A stretch of 64,000 nt of DNA from Fredinandcohnia aciditolerans (GTDB taxonomy: Bacteria > Bacillota > Bacilli > Bacillales > Bacillaceae_L), in assembly GCA_003640645.1 (NCBI GenBank), contig QGHH01000005.1, forward strand, positions 124,001 to 188,000, in the 5' to 3' direction. Both the position numbers and the translations under genes were made by a program. This document shows, piece by piece, positions 39,046 through 47,912 of the stretch. The notes under the pieces are model-generated. The model was not told the DNA's origin, did not search any database, and saw nothing but the letters and a program-made list of their open reading frames with translations. Position 1 is the stretch's first letter. Each line of letters opens with the position of its first letter.

Positions 39046-39080
39046 AAGTGGTCAATTTTTGACCACTTTTTTTGTTTTTT
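39044..39080 (+). terminator. Terminator after rny
   Basis: AAAAGTGGTCA/TGACCACTTTT, an 11-bp stem with an ATTTT loop and a long T-run. Confidence 0.95.
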
Positions 39081-39174
39081 TACAGGTACTTGTTGAATTA
39101 TTTCATAAATATCGACTCGGACGTTGAGATTTTTTTATTTTTGTGCTTCACTTTATAGTGAAAGGGGCTTTTAC

Positions 39175-39969
39175 ATGAAGATTTTATTTATTGGTGATGT
39201 CGTTGGCTCACCAGGAAGAGGTATGATTCGGGAATATCTTCCGAAACTTAAGGCAAAATTCCATCCAGCACTAACCATTATTAATGGGGAAAATGCAGCG
39301 TCTGGTAGGGGAATAACCAAGAAAATATATAATCAATTTTTAGAGAATGGTGCACAAGCCATAACATTAGGTAATCATACTTGGGACAACAAAGATATCT
39401 TTGAGTTTATTGATACAGCTAAAAACATGATACGACCTGCGAACTTTCCTGAAGGAACACCTGGTCAAGGTATCATGTATAGCAAGGTAAATGGACAAGA
39501 GGTTGCCATAATTAATTTGCAAGGGCGCACATTTCTTCCAGCTATTGATGATCCATTTAAAAAGTGCGATGAGTTGATTGAGGAAGCAAAGAAGCGAACC
39601 TCCGTTATTTTTGTAGATTTTCATGCGGAAGCAACAAGTGAAAAAATCGCTATGGGCTGGTATCTTGATGGACGAGTAACAGCAGTTGTTGGAACGCACA
39701 CGCATGTTCAAACTGCTGATAACCGTGTATTGCCAAAAGGTACTGCATTTATCACTGACGTTGGAATGACAGGTCCTTACGATGGAATACTAGGGATGGA
39801 TAAAGAAGCAGTGATTCACAAATTTAAAACGGCATTACCTGTTCGTTTCGAAGTCGTTGAAGGAAGAACTCAATTAAACGGAGTACTTATTGATGTAGAT
39901 CCTAAAAGTGGGACTGCTAAGGGCATTCAACGAATTCTTATTAATGATGATCATCCATTTTTTGATTAA
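39175..39969 (+). CDS. ymdB: Metallophosphodiesterase YmdB
   Basis: YmdB (264 aa) is a di-metal phosphodiesterase that hydrolyses 2',3'-cyclic nucleotides and affects biofilm and sigma-D-dependent genes in B. subtilis. Metal-binding motifs FIGDVVG, NGENAA, LGNHTWDN and GTHTHVQ are all present. The ATG at 39175 follows AAAGGGG and gives the usual length. Its own terminator follows. Confidence 0.96.
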   Translation: MKILFIGDVVGSPGRGMIREYLPKLKAKFHPALTIINGENAASGRGITKKIYNQFLENGAQAITLGNHTWDNKDIFEFIDTAKNMIRPANFPEGTPGQGIMYSKVNGQEVAIINLQGRTFLPAIDDPFKKCDELIEEAKKRTSVIFVDFHAEATSEKIAMGWYLDGRVTAVVGTHTHVQTADNRVLPKGTAFITDVGMTGPYDGILGMDKEAVIHKFKTALPVRFEVVEGRTQLNGVLIDVDPKSGTAKGIQRILINDDHPFFD

Positions 39970-39978
39970 GTATTTCTG

Positions 39979-40012
39979 ACCAAGGTATCAATGAGATATC
40001 TTGGTTTTTTCT
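39979..40012 (+). terminator. Terminator after ymdB
   Basis: ACCAAGGTATC/GATATCTTGGT arms around AATGA, followed by six T. Confidence 0.9.
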
Positions 40013-40057
40013 TGATTTCACTAAGTTTTTGAATTTTTAGAAAAAGATTAGAAACAA

Positions 40058-40087
40058 GCAGGAATACTGGTAGTTTCTAGTGAATAT
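40058..40087 (+). promoter_or_regulatory. Sigma-H promoter of spoVS
   Basis: GCAGGAATA, 12 bp, AGTGAATAT: every position fits the sigma-H consensus RNAGGAWWW and RNNGAATWW. spoVS is sigma-H dependent in B. subtilis. Confidence 0.88.
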
Positions 40088-40110
40088 AGTAGTTATGGGA
40101 TCATTATTCG

Positions 40111-40214
40111 TTATTCAATTCAGACTCGGGTAATCTCTGGTTGAATAAAGCTAGCTTCTGGTAGGGTTTGCGATTATTTTAAAATTTACGAGAGTATTAA
40201 ATCTAGATCGCAAA
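40111..40214 (+). repeat. Divergent structured leader element (spoVS)
   Basis: A hairpin pairs TTATTCAA/TTGAATAA and CAGA/TCTG (40111-40148). An AGCTTCTGGTAGG linker and an 8-bp stem TTTGCGAT/ATCGCAAA (40167-40174 with 40207-40214) follow. CAATTCAG and GTTGAATAAAG recur at the same spacing in the mlpA leader (24 versus 25 nt). Similarity downstream is weak, so kinship to the mlpA and mutS copies is probable, not certain. Confidence 0.55.
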
Positions 40215-40291
40215 TGTAACGGTGGTGATTCATTTGTATGGTTCTACCGGTCACTCAGGGAACATTGTAAAGAACAAGGAGGAAAGTAGAA

Positions 40292-40552
40292 ATGGAAATA
40301 TTAAAAGTTTCAGCAAAATCTAATCCTAACTCTGTAGCAGGGGCACTTGCGGGTGTTTTACGTGAGAGAGGAGCTGCAGAAATCCAAGCGATTGGTGCTG
40401 GTGCATTGAATCAGGCAGTGAAAGCAGTAGCGATAGCTAGAGGATTTGTGGCACCGAGTGGAGTGGACCTAATTTGTATTCCGGCGTTTACTGATATTCT
40501 AATTGATGGTGAAGAAAGAACTGCTATAAAATTAATCGTTGAACCACGATAA
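40292..40552 (+). CDS. spoVS: Stage V sporulation protein S
   Basis: SpoVS (86 aa) is a small Alba-fold protein needed for coat assembly and spore maturation. The sequence MEILKVSAKSNPNSVAGALAG-type start and the GAGALNQAVKA core are nearly invariant. A GGAGGAAAG site precedes the ATG. It is preceded by a perfect sigma-H promoter and a leader of about 200 nt. Confidence 0.98.
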   Translation: MEILKVSAKSNPNSVAGALAGVLRERGAAEIQAIGAGALNQAVKAVAIARGFVAPSGVDLICIPAFTDILIDGEERTAIKLIVEPR

Positions 40553-40660
40553 TACTATGTACTTTTATATAAAGTGGTTAAGTAGTGGATAAGTGGCCTG
40601 TTTGTCGAATATGACAGACAGGTATTTTTGTGTAAAATAAAGGCAAAGGAGCTGATTTGT

Positions 40661-41584
40661 ATGAAGATATTCGATGCCCATTCAGATGTTTTATATAAAA
40701 TGTGGATGGACCCTACTATTGATTTTGCAAATTCAACAAAATTACATATTAACTACAACCAATTAAAAGCAGCTGGCAGCAAAGTGCAAAGTTTTGCGAT
40801 ATACATCCCAGAAGAAGTAAACCCCGAAAGTCGATTTGAAGTGGCATTAGAGATGGTAGGAATTTTTTATAATAAAGTAGTTAAGCCTTCTCCTTTATTA
40901 AAGGTAGTAAGGACAAGAAAAGATATTTTAGCTTTGAAAGAGGATGAAATTGGTGCTTTTTTAACGTTGGAAGGCTGCGATGCAATTGATCAAAGTATTG
41001 TAAAGTTACAAACATTATTGAGGCTGGGAGTGTCCTCTGTTGGCTTAACGTGGAATTATGCCAACTTTGTCGCAGATGGCGTTGGTGAACCACGTGGAGC
41101 AGGGTTATCAAGTTTTGGTATAGAAGTTGTAAAAGAACACAATAAGGCATCAATATGGACAGATGTATCACATCTATCGGTAAAAGGATTTTGGGATGTC
41201 ATGGAAGTGGCAGATTACCCGATTGCATCACATTCAAATGCAATGACAATTTGTAATCACCGCCGTAATTTGCTAGACGAACAAATTCTAGCATTAATTA
41301 AAAAGAAAGGTATGATTGGAATAACGTTTGTCCCTCAATTTTTAAGCAATCGAGAAACAGCAACTATCGACGATGTAATCAAACATCTTGATTATATTTG
41401 TTCATTAGGCGGAGAAAATCATGTTGGATTTGGGTCTGATTTTGATGGAATAACAGATACAACTATTGGACTTGAAAACTTTTCAGGGTATGAAGGACTT
41501 GTAAACAAATTGTTGAAATATTACTCTGAAATCCAAGTGAATAAATTTTTGTATCAAAATTTTGTGGAGAATTTACCAGCATAA
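40661..41584 (+). CDS. Membrane dipeptidase family (M19) peptidase
   Basis: A 307-aa amidohydrolase-fold zinc dipeptidase. The metal motif FDAHSDV is at the N-terminus, the bridging Glu is in LTLEGCDAI, and SHSNA and GSDFDG follow. Despite the family name, no membrane anchor is visible, so it is probably cytosolic. Members cleave dipeptides, some with D-residues. The ATG at 40661 follows AAAGGAG. It stands between spoVS and korA as in the B. cereus group. Confidence 0.9.
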   Translation: MKIFDAHSDVLYKMWMDPTIDFANSTKLHINYNQLKAAGSKVQSFAIYIPEEVNPESRFEVALEMVGIFYNKVVKPSPLLKVVRTRKDILALKEDEIGAFLTLEGCDAIDQSIVKLQTLLRLGVSSVGLTWNYANFVADGVGEPRGAGLSSFGIEVVKEHNKASIWTDVSHLSVKGFWDVMEVADYPIASHSNAMTICNHRRNLLDEQILALIKKKGMIGITFVPQFLSNRETATIDDVIKHLDYICSLGGENHVGFGSDFDGITDTTIGLENFSGYEGLVNKLLKYYSEIQVNKFLYQNFVENLPA

Positions 41585-41609
41585 ATTAATCATTTTATAT
41601 TGGATTAAT
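41585..41609 (+). terminator. Weak hairpin after the dipeptidase gene
   Basis: ATTAATC/GATTAAT arms with an 11-nt loop and no clear T-run; possible terminator. Confidence 0.35.
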
Positions 41610-41698
41610 CTAAAATTAATTGAAAAATAAAAAAATATGCATTTTTCACCACAATTTGCTTGCTAAGGGTTGCTTTTTTTCGTTGATAGGTCTAGAAT

Positions 41699-41712
41699 TG
41701 AAAGCGTTTAGT
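41699..41712 (+). promoter_or_regulatory. Possible CcpA (cre) site before korA
   Basis: TGAAAGCGTTTAGT matches the left half of the cre consensus TGNAANCGNTNNCA fully and misses the last two bases. The remaining 324-bp gap is AT-rich without another clear signal. Confidence 0.35.
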
Positions 41713-41908
41713 ACATATCCAACAGTATAAAATTGGCTAGCAATTTAGACTTCAAAATTGGAATTTTTTACTATTTTGTCGTAAGAAATGGGCCATTTTC
41801 ATTCAATAGAATATACATATTACAATTCAATACAACTCAGTTGGAAAGTGCTATGCTTATAAATTAATAAAAATCTTATATATAACGTATTCCAAAGGGG
41901 TGTAAGTC

Positions 41909-43645
41909 ATGATCAATCAACTTTCGTGGAAAGTTGGCGGACAACAAGGGGAAGGAATCGAGAGTACGGGGGAAATCTTTTCCATCGCTCTGAATCGTTT
42001 AGGTTACTATTTATACGGTTATCGTCACTTTTCATCACGTATTAAAGGTGGACATACAAATAACAAAATTCGTGTAAGTACAACTCAAGTTCGTGCAATA
42101 TCTGATGATCTTGATATTTTAGTAGCTTTTGACCAAGAAACAATTGATTTTAATTTTCATGAGTTACGCGATGGCGGGGTAGTATTGGCAGATGCTAAAT
42201 TCAAACCAACCATTCCTGAAAATACGAAAGTTCATCTGTATTCTGTTCCTTTTACAGAAATTGCAACTGAACTTGGCACGTCCCTAATGAAAAACATGGT
42301 CGCAATTGGAGCTACTAGCTCATTATTAGATCTTGATTTAAATGTGTATCTAAATGTGGTAGATGAAATCTTTGGACGTAAGGGACAGCAAGTTGTTGAG
42401 AAGAATATGGAAGCAATCAAAGCCGGTGCAGAATTCCTTACTAATCTACTTAGTGAAGATGTAATAATGAAATTAGATAAAGCAGACGGAAAGCAACGTA
42501 TGTTCATGATTGGAAATGACGCTATCGCTTTGGGTGCTCTAGCGGGTGGAGCAAGATTTATGCCTGCATATCCAATTACACCAGCCTCTGAAATCATGGA
42601 ATACTTAATTAGCAAGTTACCTGAATTTGGTGGAACAGTTATCCAAACAGAAGATGAAATTGCTGCATGTACAATGGCAATTGGATCTAACTACGCGGGT
42701 GTTCGTGCATTTACTGCATCTGCAGGACCAGGATTATCGTTAATGATGGAATCAATCGGTTTATCAGGTATTACTGAAACTCCGCTTGTTATTATTGATA
42801 CACAACGTGGAGGTCCTAGTACTGGTCTCCCAACAAAGCAAGAGCAATCAGACTTACTGGCAATGATCTATGGTACACATGGTGAAATACCTAAGATTGT
42901 TATGGCTCCAAGTACTGTTCAGGAAGCATTCTATGACATTATTGAAGCATTTAATCTTGCAGAAGAATATCAGTGCCCGGTAATTTTCCTAACAGATTTA
43001 CAGCTTTCATTAGGGAAGCAAACGGTTGAACCTCTTGATTATTCAAAAATTGAAATCAGACGTGGCAATCTGCTTCTTGATGACGAATTACCAGAATTAG
43101 AGAATAAAGAATACTTTAAACGCTATGAAGTTACAGAAAGTGGTATTTCTCCACGTGTTGTACCTGGTGTAAAGAATGGAATCCACCATGTAACTGGTGT
43201 TGAACATAACGAACAAGGTAAGCCATCTGAGGCTGCAAGCAACCGTAAGGACCAAATGGAGAAACGACTTAAAAAGACTAAAAATATTCGTTTCAATACA
43301 CCTGTTCATAAAAACGCTAAACATGAAGAGGCGGACCTATTAGTTGTAGGTTTTAACTCAACTCGTGGTGCGATTGAAGAAGCGATGACTCGTCTTGAAA
43401 ATGATGGTATTAAAGTGAATCATGCTCAAGTTCGTTTAATCCATCCTTTCCCATCTGAAGAAATATTGCCGTTAATTCAATCAGCTAAGAAAGTATTAGT
43501 GGTTGAAAATAATGCTACTGGTCAGCTCGCAAACATTATGAAGATGAATGTAGGACATGCAGACAAGATTACTAACTTCTTAAAGTATGATGGTAATCCA
43601 TTCCTACCTCATGAAGTTCACACAAAATGTAAGGAGTTGTTCTAA
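41909..43645 (+). CDS. korA: 2-oxoacid:acceptor oxidoreductase, alpha subunit
   Basis: A 578-aa subunit of a CoA-dependent 2-oxoacid:ferredoxin oxidoreductase, most likely for 2-oxoglutarate. It has an N-terminal gamma-type domain (GQQGEGIESTGEIF), then the pyrimidine-binding domain (FMPAYPITPASEIMEYL near residue 215) and a C-terminal transketolase-C-like domain. It acts with KorB. The electron acceptor gene is not in the window. B. subtilis 168 lacks the pair here; the B. cereus group has it. Confidence 0.93.
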   Translation: MINQLSWKVGGQQGEGIESTGEIFSIALNRLGYYLYGYRHFSSRIKGGHTNNKIRVSTTQVRAISDDLDILVAFDQETIDFNFHELRDGGVVLADAKFKPTIPENTKVHLYSVPFTEIATELGTSLMKNMVAIGATSSLLDLDLNVYLNVVDEIFGRKGQQVVEKNMEAIKAGAEFLTNLLSEDVIMKLDKADGKQRMFMIGNDAIALGALAGGARFMPAYPITPASEIMEYLISKLPEFGGTVIQTEDEIAACTMAIGSNYAGVRAFTASAGPGLSLMMESIGLSGITETPLVIIDTQRGGPSTGLPTKQEQSDLLAMIYGTHGEIPKIVMAPSTVQEAFYDIIEAFNLAEEYQCPVIFLTDLQLSLGKQTVEPLDYSKIEIRRGNLLLDDELPELENKEYFKRYEVTESGISPRVVPGVKNGIHHVTGVEHNEQGKPSEAASNRKDQMEKRLKKTKNIRFNTPVHKNAKHEEADLLVVGFNSTRGAIEEAMTRLENDGIKVNHAQVRLIHPFPSEEILPLIQSAKKVLVVENNATGQLANIMKMNVGHADKITNFLKYDGNPFLPHEVHTKCKELF

Positions 43646-43646
43646 T

Positions 43647-44513
43647 ATGGCAACATTTAAAGACTTTCGGAATAATGTAAAACCTAACTGGTGTCCAGGA
43701 TGTGGAGACTTCTCCGTACAGGCAGCGATTCAGCGTGCGGCTGCAAATGTTGGTCTTGAGCCTGAACAGCTAGCTGTGATTTCAGGGATAGGATGTTCTG
43801 GTCGTATTTCTGGATATATCAATGCTTATGGATTGCACGGAATTCATGGCCGTTCTTTACCGATCGCTCAAGGTGTAAAAATGGCTAACCGTGATTTAAC
43901 AGTAATTGCATCTGGTGGTGACGGTGACGGATATGCAATCGGGATGAGCCACACAATCCATGCAATTCGTCGTAATATTGACATCACATATATTGTTATG
44001 GATAACCAAATCTATGGTTTAACAAAAGGTCAAACTTCTCCAAGAAGTGAAATGGGCTTTAAAACAAAGAGCACTCCAAAAGGCTCTATCGAGTCTGCAC
44101 TTTCTGTCATGGAAATGGCATTAACAGCTGGTGCTACTTTTGTTGCACAAAGCTTCTCAACTGACCTTAAAGATTTAACCGCACTAATCGAGGCTGGAAT
44201 CAAGCACAAAGGGTTCTCTTTAATCAATGTGTTTAGCCCATGTGTAACTTATAATAAAGTCAATACATATGACTGGTTTAAAGAAAACCTAACAAAACTT
44301 GGTGATGTTGAAGGATATGATCCATCAGACCGTTCAGTAGCTATGCAAACGTTGATGAAGCATAACAGTCTTGTTACTGGGCTCATCTATCAAAATACAG
44401 AAAAGCCTTCCTATCAAGAACTTGTTCACGGTTATGGTGAAGCGCCGCTTGTACATGCAGACTTGAATTTAGATGAAGAAAAGTTTAATAAACTAGTTGC
44501 AGAATTTATGTAA
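43647..44513 (+). CDS. korB: 2-oxoacid:acceptor oxidoreductase, beta subunit
   Basis: KorB (288 aa) carries thiamine diphosphate. The CPGCGD motif is at residues 16-21 and the TPP/Mg motif GGDGDGYAIG is near 90, with NQIYGLTKGQ. The ATG at 43647 follows AAGGAG and lies one base after korA; the longer in-frame ORF from 43587 overlaps korA without reason. A strong terminator follows. Confidence 0.94.
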   Translation: MATFKDFRNNVKPNWCPGCGDFSVQAAIQRAAANVGLEPEQLAVISGIGCSGRISGYINAYGLHGIHGRSLPIAQGVKMANRDLTVIASGGDGDGYAIGMSHTIHAIRRNIDITYIVMDNQIYGLTKGQTSPRSEMGFKTKSTPKGSIESALSVMEMALTAGATFVAQSFSTDLKDLTALIEAGIKHKGFSLINVFSPCVTYNKVNTYDWFKENLTKLGDVEGYDPSDRSVAMQTLMKHNSLVTGLIYQNTEKPSYQELVHGYGEAPLVHADLNLDEEKFNKLVAEFM

Positions 44514-44520
44514 TACAAAT

Positions 44521-44558
44521 AAAACCCTACTAAGAACTATTCTCTTAGTAGGGTTTTT
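44521..44558 (+). terminator. Terminator after korB
   Basis: AAAACCCTACTAAGA/TCTTAGTAGGGTTTT long perfect stem, short loop, T-rich tail. Confidence 0.95.
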
Positions 44559-44726
44559 AATATAGTTTCAGTCAAAATCGACCTTATGACTACACGAGTC
44601 TTTCACAATTCTTTATATCTTTACTCGTTAATTGTTGAATGTTAAAATAGGCATGTGTGTCTGTTAGTAGAATTAATAACTTAAAACTGCTAAAATTGTA
44701 CATTTTTCTACATTTATACGGTTTTA

Positions 44727-44755
44727 TTGTATTAATACTTGTTAAACCTTATACT
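44727..44755 (+). promoter_or_regulatory. Sigma-A promoter of miaB-ymcA
   Basis: TTGTAT (44727-44732), 17 bp, TATACT (44750-44755). It is the only clear signal in the 303-bp gap apart from the korB terminator. Confidence 0.6.
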
Positions 44756-44816
44756 AGTAAAATGGAATTTTATTTTTTTGAAAATGTAGTTTTTAGATAA
44801 AGAAAGGAGATACAAC

Positions 44817-46346
44817 ATGAACGAAAAACAACGTCTTGAAAGTACTCAAGTAAAACCTGCGGACAAAAAATCCGAAAAGGATTACAGTAAGTATTTTCAA
44901 TCCGTTTACCAACCACCTTCTTTAAAAGATGCGAAGAAACGTGGTAAAGAACAAGTCAATTACTTAAAAGAATTTTCGATTCCTGAGGACATGAAGAATG
45001 CAGGAAAAGGAAAACGCTTTTTAATCCGTACGTATGGTTGTCAAATGAATGAACATGATACGGAAATAATGGCTGGTATTTTTATGGAAATGGGCTATGA
45101 GCCAACTGAAAATACGAAGGATGCCGACATCATTTTACTAAATACATGTGCGATCCGTGAAAACGCTGAAAACAAAGTATTTGGTGAAATCGGTCATTTA
45201 AAACCTTTAAAACTTGAAAATCCTAATCTTTTAATTGGTGTTTGTGGATGTATGTCCCAAGAGGAATCAGTTGTGAATAAAATTCTTGAAAAACATCAAT
45301 TCGTTGATATGATTTTCGGTACTCATAATATTCATCGCCTACCTTATATTGTTAAAGAAGCTATGTTTAGTAAAGAGATGGTTGTTGAGGTTTGGTCTAA
45401 GGAAGGGGACATCATTGAAAACCTTCCAAAAGTACGTAAAGGAAATATCAAGGGTTGGGTAAACATTATGTATGGATGTGACAAATTCTGTACGTACTGT
45501 ATCGTTCCATATACTCGTGGTAAGGAACGTAGCCGCCGCCCAGAGGATATTATTGAAGAAGTACGTCACTTAGCTAGACAAGGCTATCAAGAGATTACCT
45601 TACTTGGCCAAAACGTAAATGCGTATGGTAAAGATTTTGAAGATATGAAATATGGTTTAGGAGACTTAATGGACGAGTTACGTAAGATTGATATCCCACG
45701 TATTCGTTTCACAACAAGTCATCCACGTGATTTCGATGATCATTTAATTTCAGTGCTCGCTAAAGGTGGAAATCTTATGGAGCACATTCATCTCCCAGTA
45801 CAATCTGGAAGCTCACAAGTATTAAAATTAATGTCACGTAAATACACAAGAGAAACATATTTAGAGCTAGTTCGCAAAATGAAAGAACAAATTCCGAACG
45901 CTTCATTTACAACTGATATCATTGTTGGTTTCCCAAATGAAACGGATGAACAGTTCGAAGAGACACTTTCCTTATATAGAGAAGTAGAATTTGATTCAGC
46001 ATATACCTTCATATATTCACCACGTGAGGGAACTCCAGCTGCCAAAATGGAAGATAATATTCCAATGGAAGTTAAAAAGGAAAGACTTCAACGTCTCAAC
46101 GCACTTGTTAATGAGATTTCTGCAAAGAAAAACCTTGCCTACAAGGGTCAAACAGTAGAAGTTCTTGTTGAAGGTGAAAGTAAAAACAATCCAGAAGTAC
46201 TTGCTGGATACACAAGTAAAAATAAATTGGTTAACTTCAAAGGTCCAAAATCTGCAATTGGTAAAATTGTCAAAGTAAAAATTATCCAAGCAAAGACATG
46301 GACACTAGATGGAGAAATGATCGAAGAAGCGGTAGAGGTGAACTAA
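44817..46346 (+). CDS. miaB: tRNA-2-methylthio-N6-dimethylallyladenosine synthase
   Basis: MiaB (509 aa) adds a methylthio group to i6A37 of tRNAs, acting after MiaA. An N-terminal UPF0004 domain carries the auxiliary cluster cysteines ([24 protein letters not shown]). The radical SAM motif GCDKFCTYC has Cys at 221, 225 and 228, and a TRAM domain ends the protein. It is followed by ymcA after one base. The long N-terminal extension is typical of Bacillus. Confidence 0.97.
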   Translation: MNEKQRLESTQVKPADKKSEKDYSKYFQSVYQPPSLKDAKKRGKEQVNYLKEFSIPEDMKNAGKGKRFLIRTYGCQMNEHDTEIMAGIFMEMGYEPTENTKDADIILLNTCAIRENAENKVFGEIGHLKPLKLENPNLLIGVCGCMSQEESVVNKILEKHQFVDMIFGTHNIHRLPYIVKEAMFSKEMVVEVWSKEGDIIENLPKVRKGNIKGWVNIMYGCDKFCTYCIVPYTRGKERSRRPEDIIEEVRHLARQGYQEITLLGQNVNAYGKDFEDMKYGLGDLMDELRKIDIPRIRFTTSHPRDFDDHLISVLAKGGNLMEHIHLPVQSGSSQVLKLMSRKYTRETYLELVRKMKEQIPNASFTTDIIVGFPNETDEQFEETLSLYREVEFDSAYTFIYSPREGTPAAKMEDNIPMEVKKERLQRLNALVNEISAKKNLAYKGQTVEVLVEGESKNNPEVLAGYTSKNKLVNFKGPKSAIGKIVKVKIIQAKTWTLDGEMIEEAVEVN

Positions 46347-46347
46347 A

Positions 46348-46779
46348 ATGGCACAATTTACAAAAGAACAAATCGTAGAACGCGCAACAGAACTAGCAAA
46401 AATGATTGCAGAAACACAAGAGGTTGACTTTTTCAAGCGTGCAGAAGCACAAATAAACCAGAATAAAAAAGTTCAAGAAATTATTGATAGCATCAAAAGC
46501 TTACAAAAACAAGCAGTTAATTTTCAGCATTTTGGAAAATCTGAAGCATTAAAACAAGTTGAAGAAAAGATTGATAATCTTCAAGCAGAACTAGATAGCA
46601 TTCCGGTTGTAGAAGAATTTAAGAATTCACAGATTGAAGTGAATGATCTTTTACAACTTGTGGCACATACCATTTCTAACAATGTAACTAATGAGATTAT
46701 TACATCTACTGGTGGAGATTTGTTAGCGGGAGAAACTGGTTCAAAAGTGAATAACAATAAGGGCTGTGGCTGCCACTAA
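46348..46779 (+). CDS. ymcA: YmcA, RNase Y-associated regulator
   Basis: YmcA (143 aa) forms the Y-complex with YlbF and YaaT, which steers RNase Y and supports biofilm, competence and sporulation. It is helical and ends in NKGCGCH; B. subtilis YmcA has a comparable cysteine tail tied to Fe-S binding of the complex. It is coupled to miaB. A perfect terminator follows. Confidence 0.94.
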   Translation: MAQFTKEQIVERATELAKMIAETQEVDFFKRAEAQINQNKKVQEIIDSIKSLQKQAVNFQHFGKSEALKQVEEKIDNLQAELDSIPVVEEFKNSQIEVNDLLQLVAHTISNNVTNEIITSTGGDLLAGETGSKVNNNKGCGCH

Positions 46780-46781
46780 TT

Positions 46782-46818
46782 AAAAAAGACAAAAGCTTAA
46801 GCTTTTGTCTTTTTTTTA
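46782..46818. terminator. Terminator after ymcA
   Basis: AAAAGACAAAAGCTT/AAGCTTTTGTCTTTT, a near-perfect palindrome ending in eight T. It could also work in the other direction. Confidence 0.95.
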
Positions 46819-46880
46819 TTTGTGAAGCTTGTTTCCCATCAGGTTTTATTTTTTGCTTGTACGGCTTTGAAAAAAAGGTA

Positions 46881-46906
46881 CATAAATGGGCGAACCCGCA
46901 TACAAT
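46881..46906 (+). promoter_or_regulatory. Sigma-E candidate promoter P1 of cotE
   Basis: CATACAAT (46899-46906) equals the sigma-E -10 consensus. A GTACATA about 14 nt upstream is a partial -35. cotE has a sigma-E promoter in B. subtilis. Confidence 0.6.
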
Positions 46907-47060
46907 GAACTATACGGTACTCGTAAGGTTAAGTATAAAGAGAACGACAATGCATTTTTTTAGTATTTTCTTTGATTGGTTTATTCAACTTTTTTCGTGT
47001 ACTCATTAGGAAACAACAAAGTAAATTGAAAAAAGTTTGTAAAAAGAAATCAGTCTTTAG

Positions 47061-47089
47061 CACACTAGTCAAATGTCCCGCATAGGATG
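47061..47089 (+). promoter_or_regulatory. Sigma-K candidate promoter P2 of cotE
   Basis: CACA, 16 bp, then CATAGGAT fits the sigma-K pattern (AC...CATAnnnT) close to the cotE start, as expected for the late cotE promoter. Confidence 0.55.
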
Positions 47090-47121
47090 AATTGAAGATT
47101 GATTGAGGAGGGTTTGTTCGA

Positions 47122-47664
47122 ATGTCTGAATACAGAGAGATTATCACAAAAGCTGTTGTAGGTAAAGGACGTAAATTTTCACAGTCTACTTATACCATTT
47201 CTCCACCTCACCACCCATCAAGCATTTTGGGATGCTGGATTATTAACCACAAGTATGAAGCAAAGAAAGAAGGTAATAAAATAGTAGTATACGGAAAATT
47301 TGATGTCAACGTGTGGTATTCTTTTGGTAACAATACCAAAACAGAGGTTGTTACTGAAACACTTTCATACACAGACCACATCAAGCTAAAGTATAGAGAC
47401 GAGAATTTCCTAGATGATGACTGTGACGTGATTGTTAATGTGCTTCAACAGCCAAACTGCTTAGAATGTACGATCTCACCTAACGGGAACAAAATTTTAG
47501 TTGAGGTTGAAAGAGAGCTAATGGCAGAAATTATTGGGGAAACTAAGGTTTGCGTACATGTGAATCCAGATGGATGCTATGATGATGATAAGGATTGGGA
47601 TGTAGACGACGAAGAATTCGAGGATTTAAATCCTGACTTCTTAGTTGGCGATTTAGAGGAATAA
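47122..47664 (+). CDS. cotE: Outer spore coat morphogenetic protein CotE
   Basis: CotE (180 aa) directs assembly of the outer coat around the forespore. The N-terminal [18 protein letters not shown] and an acidic C-terminal tail ([20 protein letters not shown]) are characteristic. An excellent GAGGAGGG ribosome-binding site precedes the ATG. Dual sigma-E/sigma-K signals lie upstream and a terminator follows. Confidence 0.97.
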   Translation: MSEYREIITKAVVGKGRKFSQSTYTISPPHHPSSILGCWIINHKYEAKKEGNKIVVYGKFDVNVWYSFGNNTKTEVVTETLSYTDHIKLKYRDENFLDDDCDVIVNVLQQPNCLECTISPNGNKILVEVERELMAEIIGETKVCVHVNPDGCYDDDKDWDVDDEEFEDLNPDFLVGDLEE

Positions 47665-47668
47665 TTGG

Positions 47669-47702
47669 AAACTAGGAGGCATGACTTCCTAGTTTTTTTT
47701 CA
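47669..47702 (+). terminator. Terminator after cotE
   Basis: AAACTAGGAGG-type stem with TTCCTAGTTT, followed by eight T. Confidence 0.92.
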
Positions 47703-47743
47703 TTTAATGGGAGACAAGTCCTGCCCTTTCCTTTTTTAAGTTA

Positions 47744-47752
47744 TGTTATAAT
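47744..47752 (+). promoter_or_regulatory. Extended -10 promoter of mutS
   Basis: TGTTATAAT is a perfect TGn extended -10 element; no good -35 is seen. The start point would fall at about 47759, just before the leader element. Confidence 0.6.
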
Positions 47753-47765
47753 ATTGGAAGATAAA

Positions 47766-47893
47766 ACTTTACTCATTCGGGCGGCCGACTAAGTAAAGTC
47801 AAAGCCTCCGGCGGATGCCACGATTTTTCAAAGGTGACTTTTCGAGCAAGCTCGAAAAAGGTCGTGCGCAAAGAGGCCGAGGCGCATTTGATT
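47766..47893 (+). repeat. Structured leader element, copy 2 (mutS)
   Basis: This is the second full copy. A first hairpin pairs ACTTTACT/AGTAAAGT and TCGG/CCGA with a GCGG loop (47766-47799): same shape as in the mlpA copy but different sequence. The 93-bp core 47801-47893 follows with its CACGA/TCGTG-closed TTTTCGAGC/GCTCGAAAA hairpin and TGCGC/GCGCA hairpin. It fills nearly the whole mutS leader. Confidence 0.87.
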
Positions 47894-47912
47894 GTTGTTG
47901 GGGGATTTTTAA

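Noticed and set aside
40200-40262. T-box-like GGTGG and ACCGG words in the spoVS leader
   Set aside because: The order and spacing do not match the T-box consensus, there is no specifier loop or terminator, and spoVS is not an aminoacylation or amino-acid gene.
46886-46963. 26-codon ORF in the cotE upstream region
   Set aside because: Its ATG lies upstream of the sigma-E -10 box, so the cotE transcript would not contain it; no family recognised.
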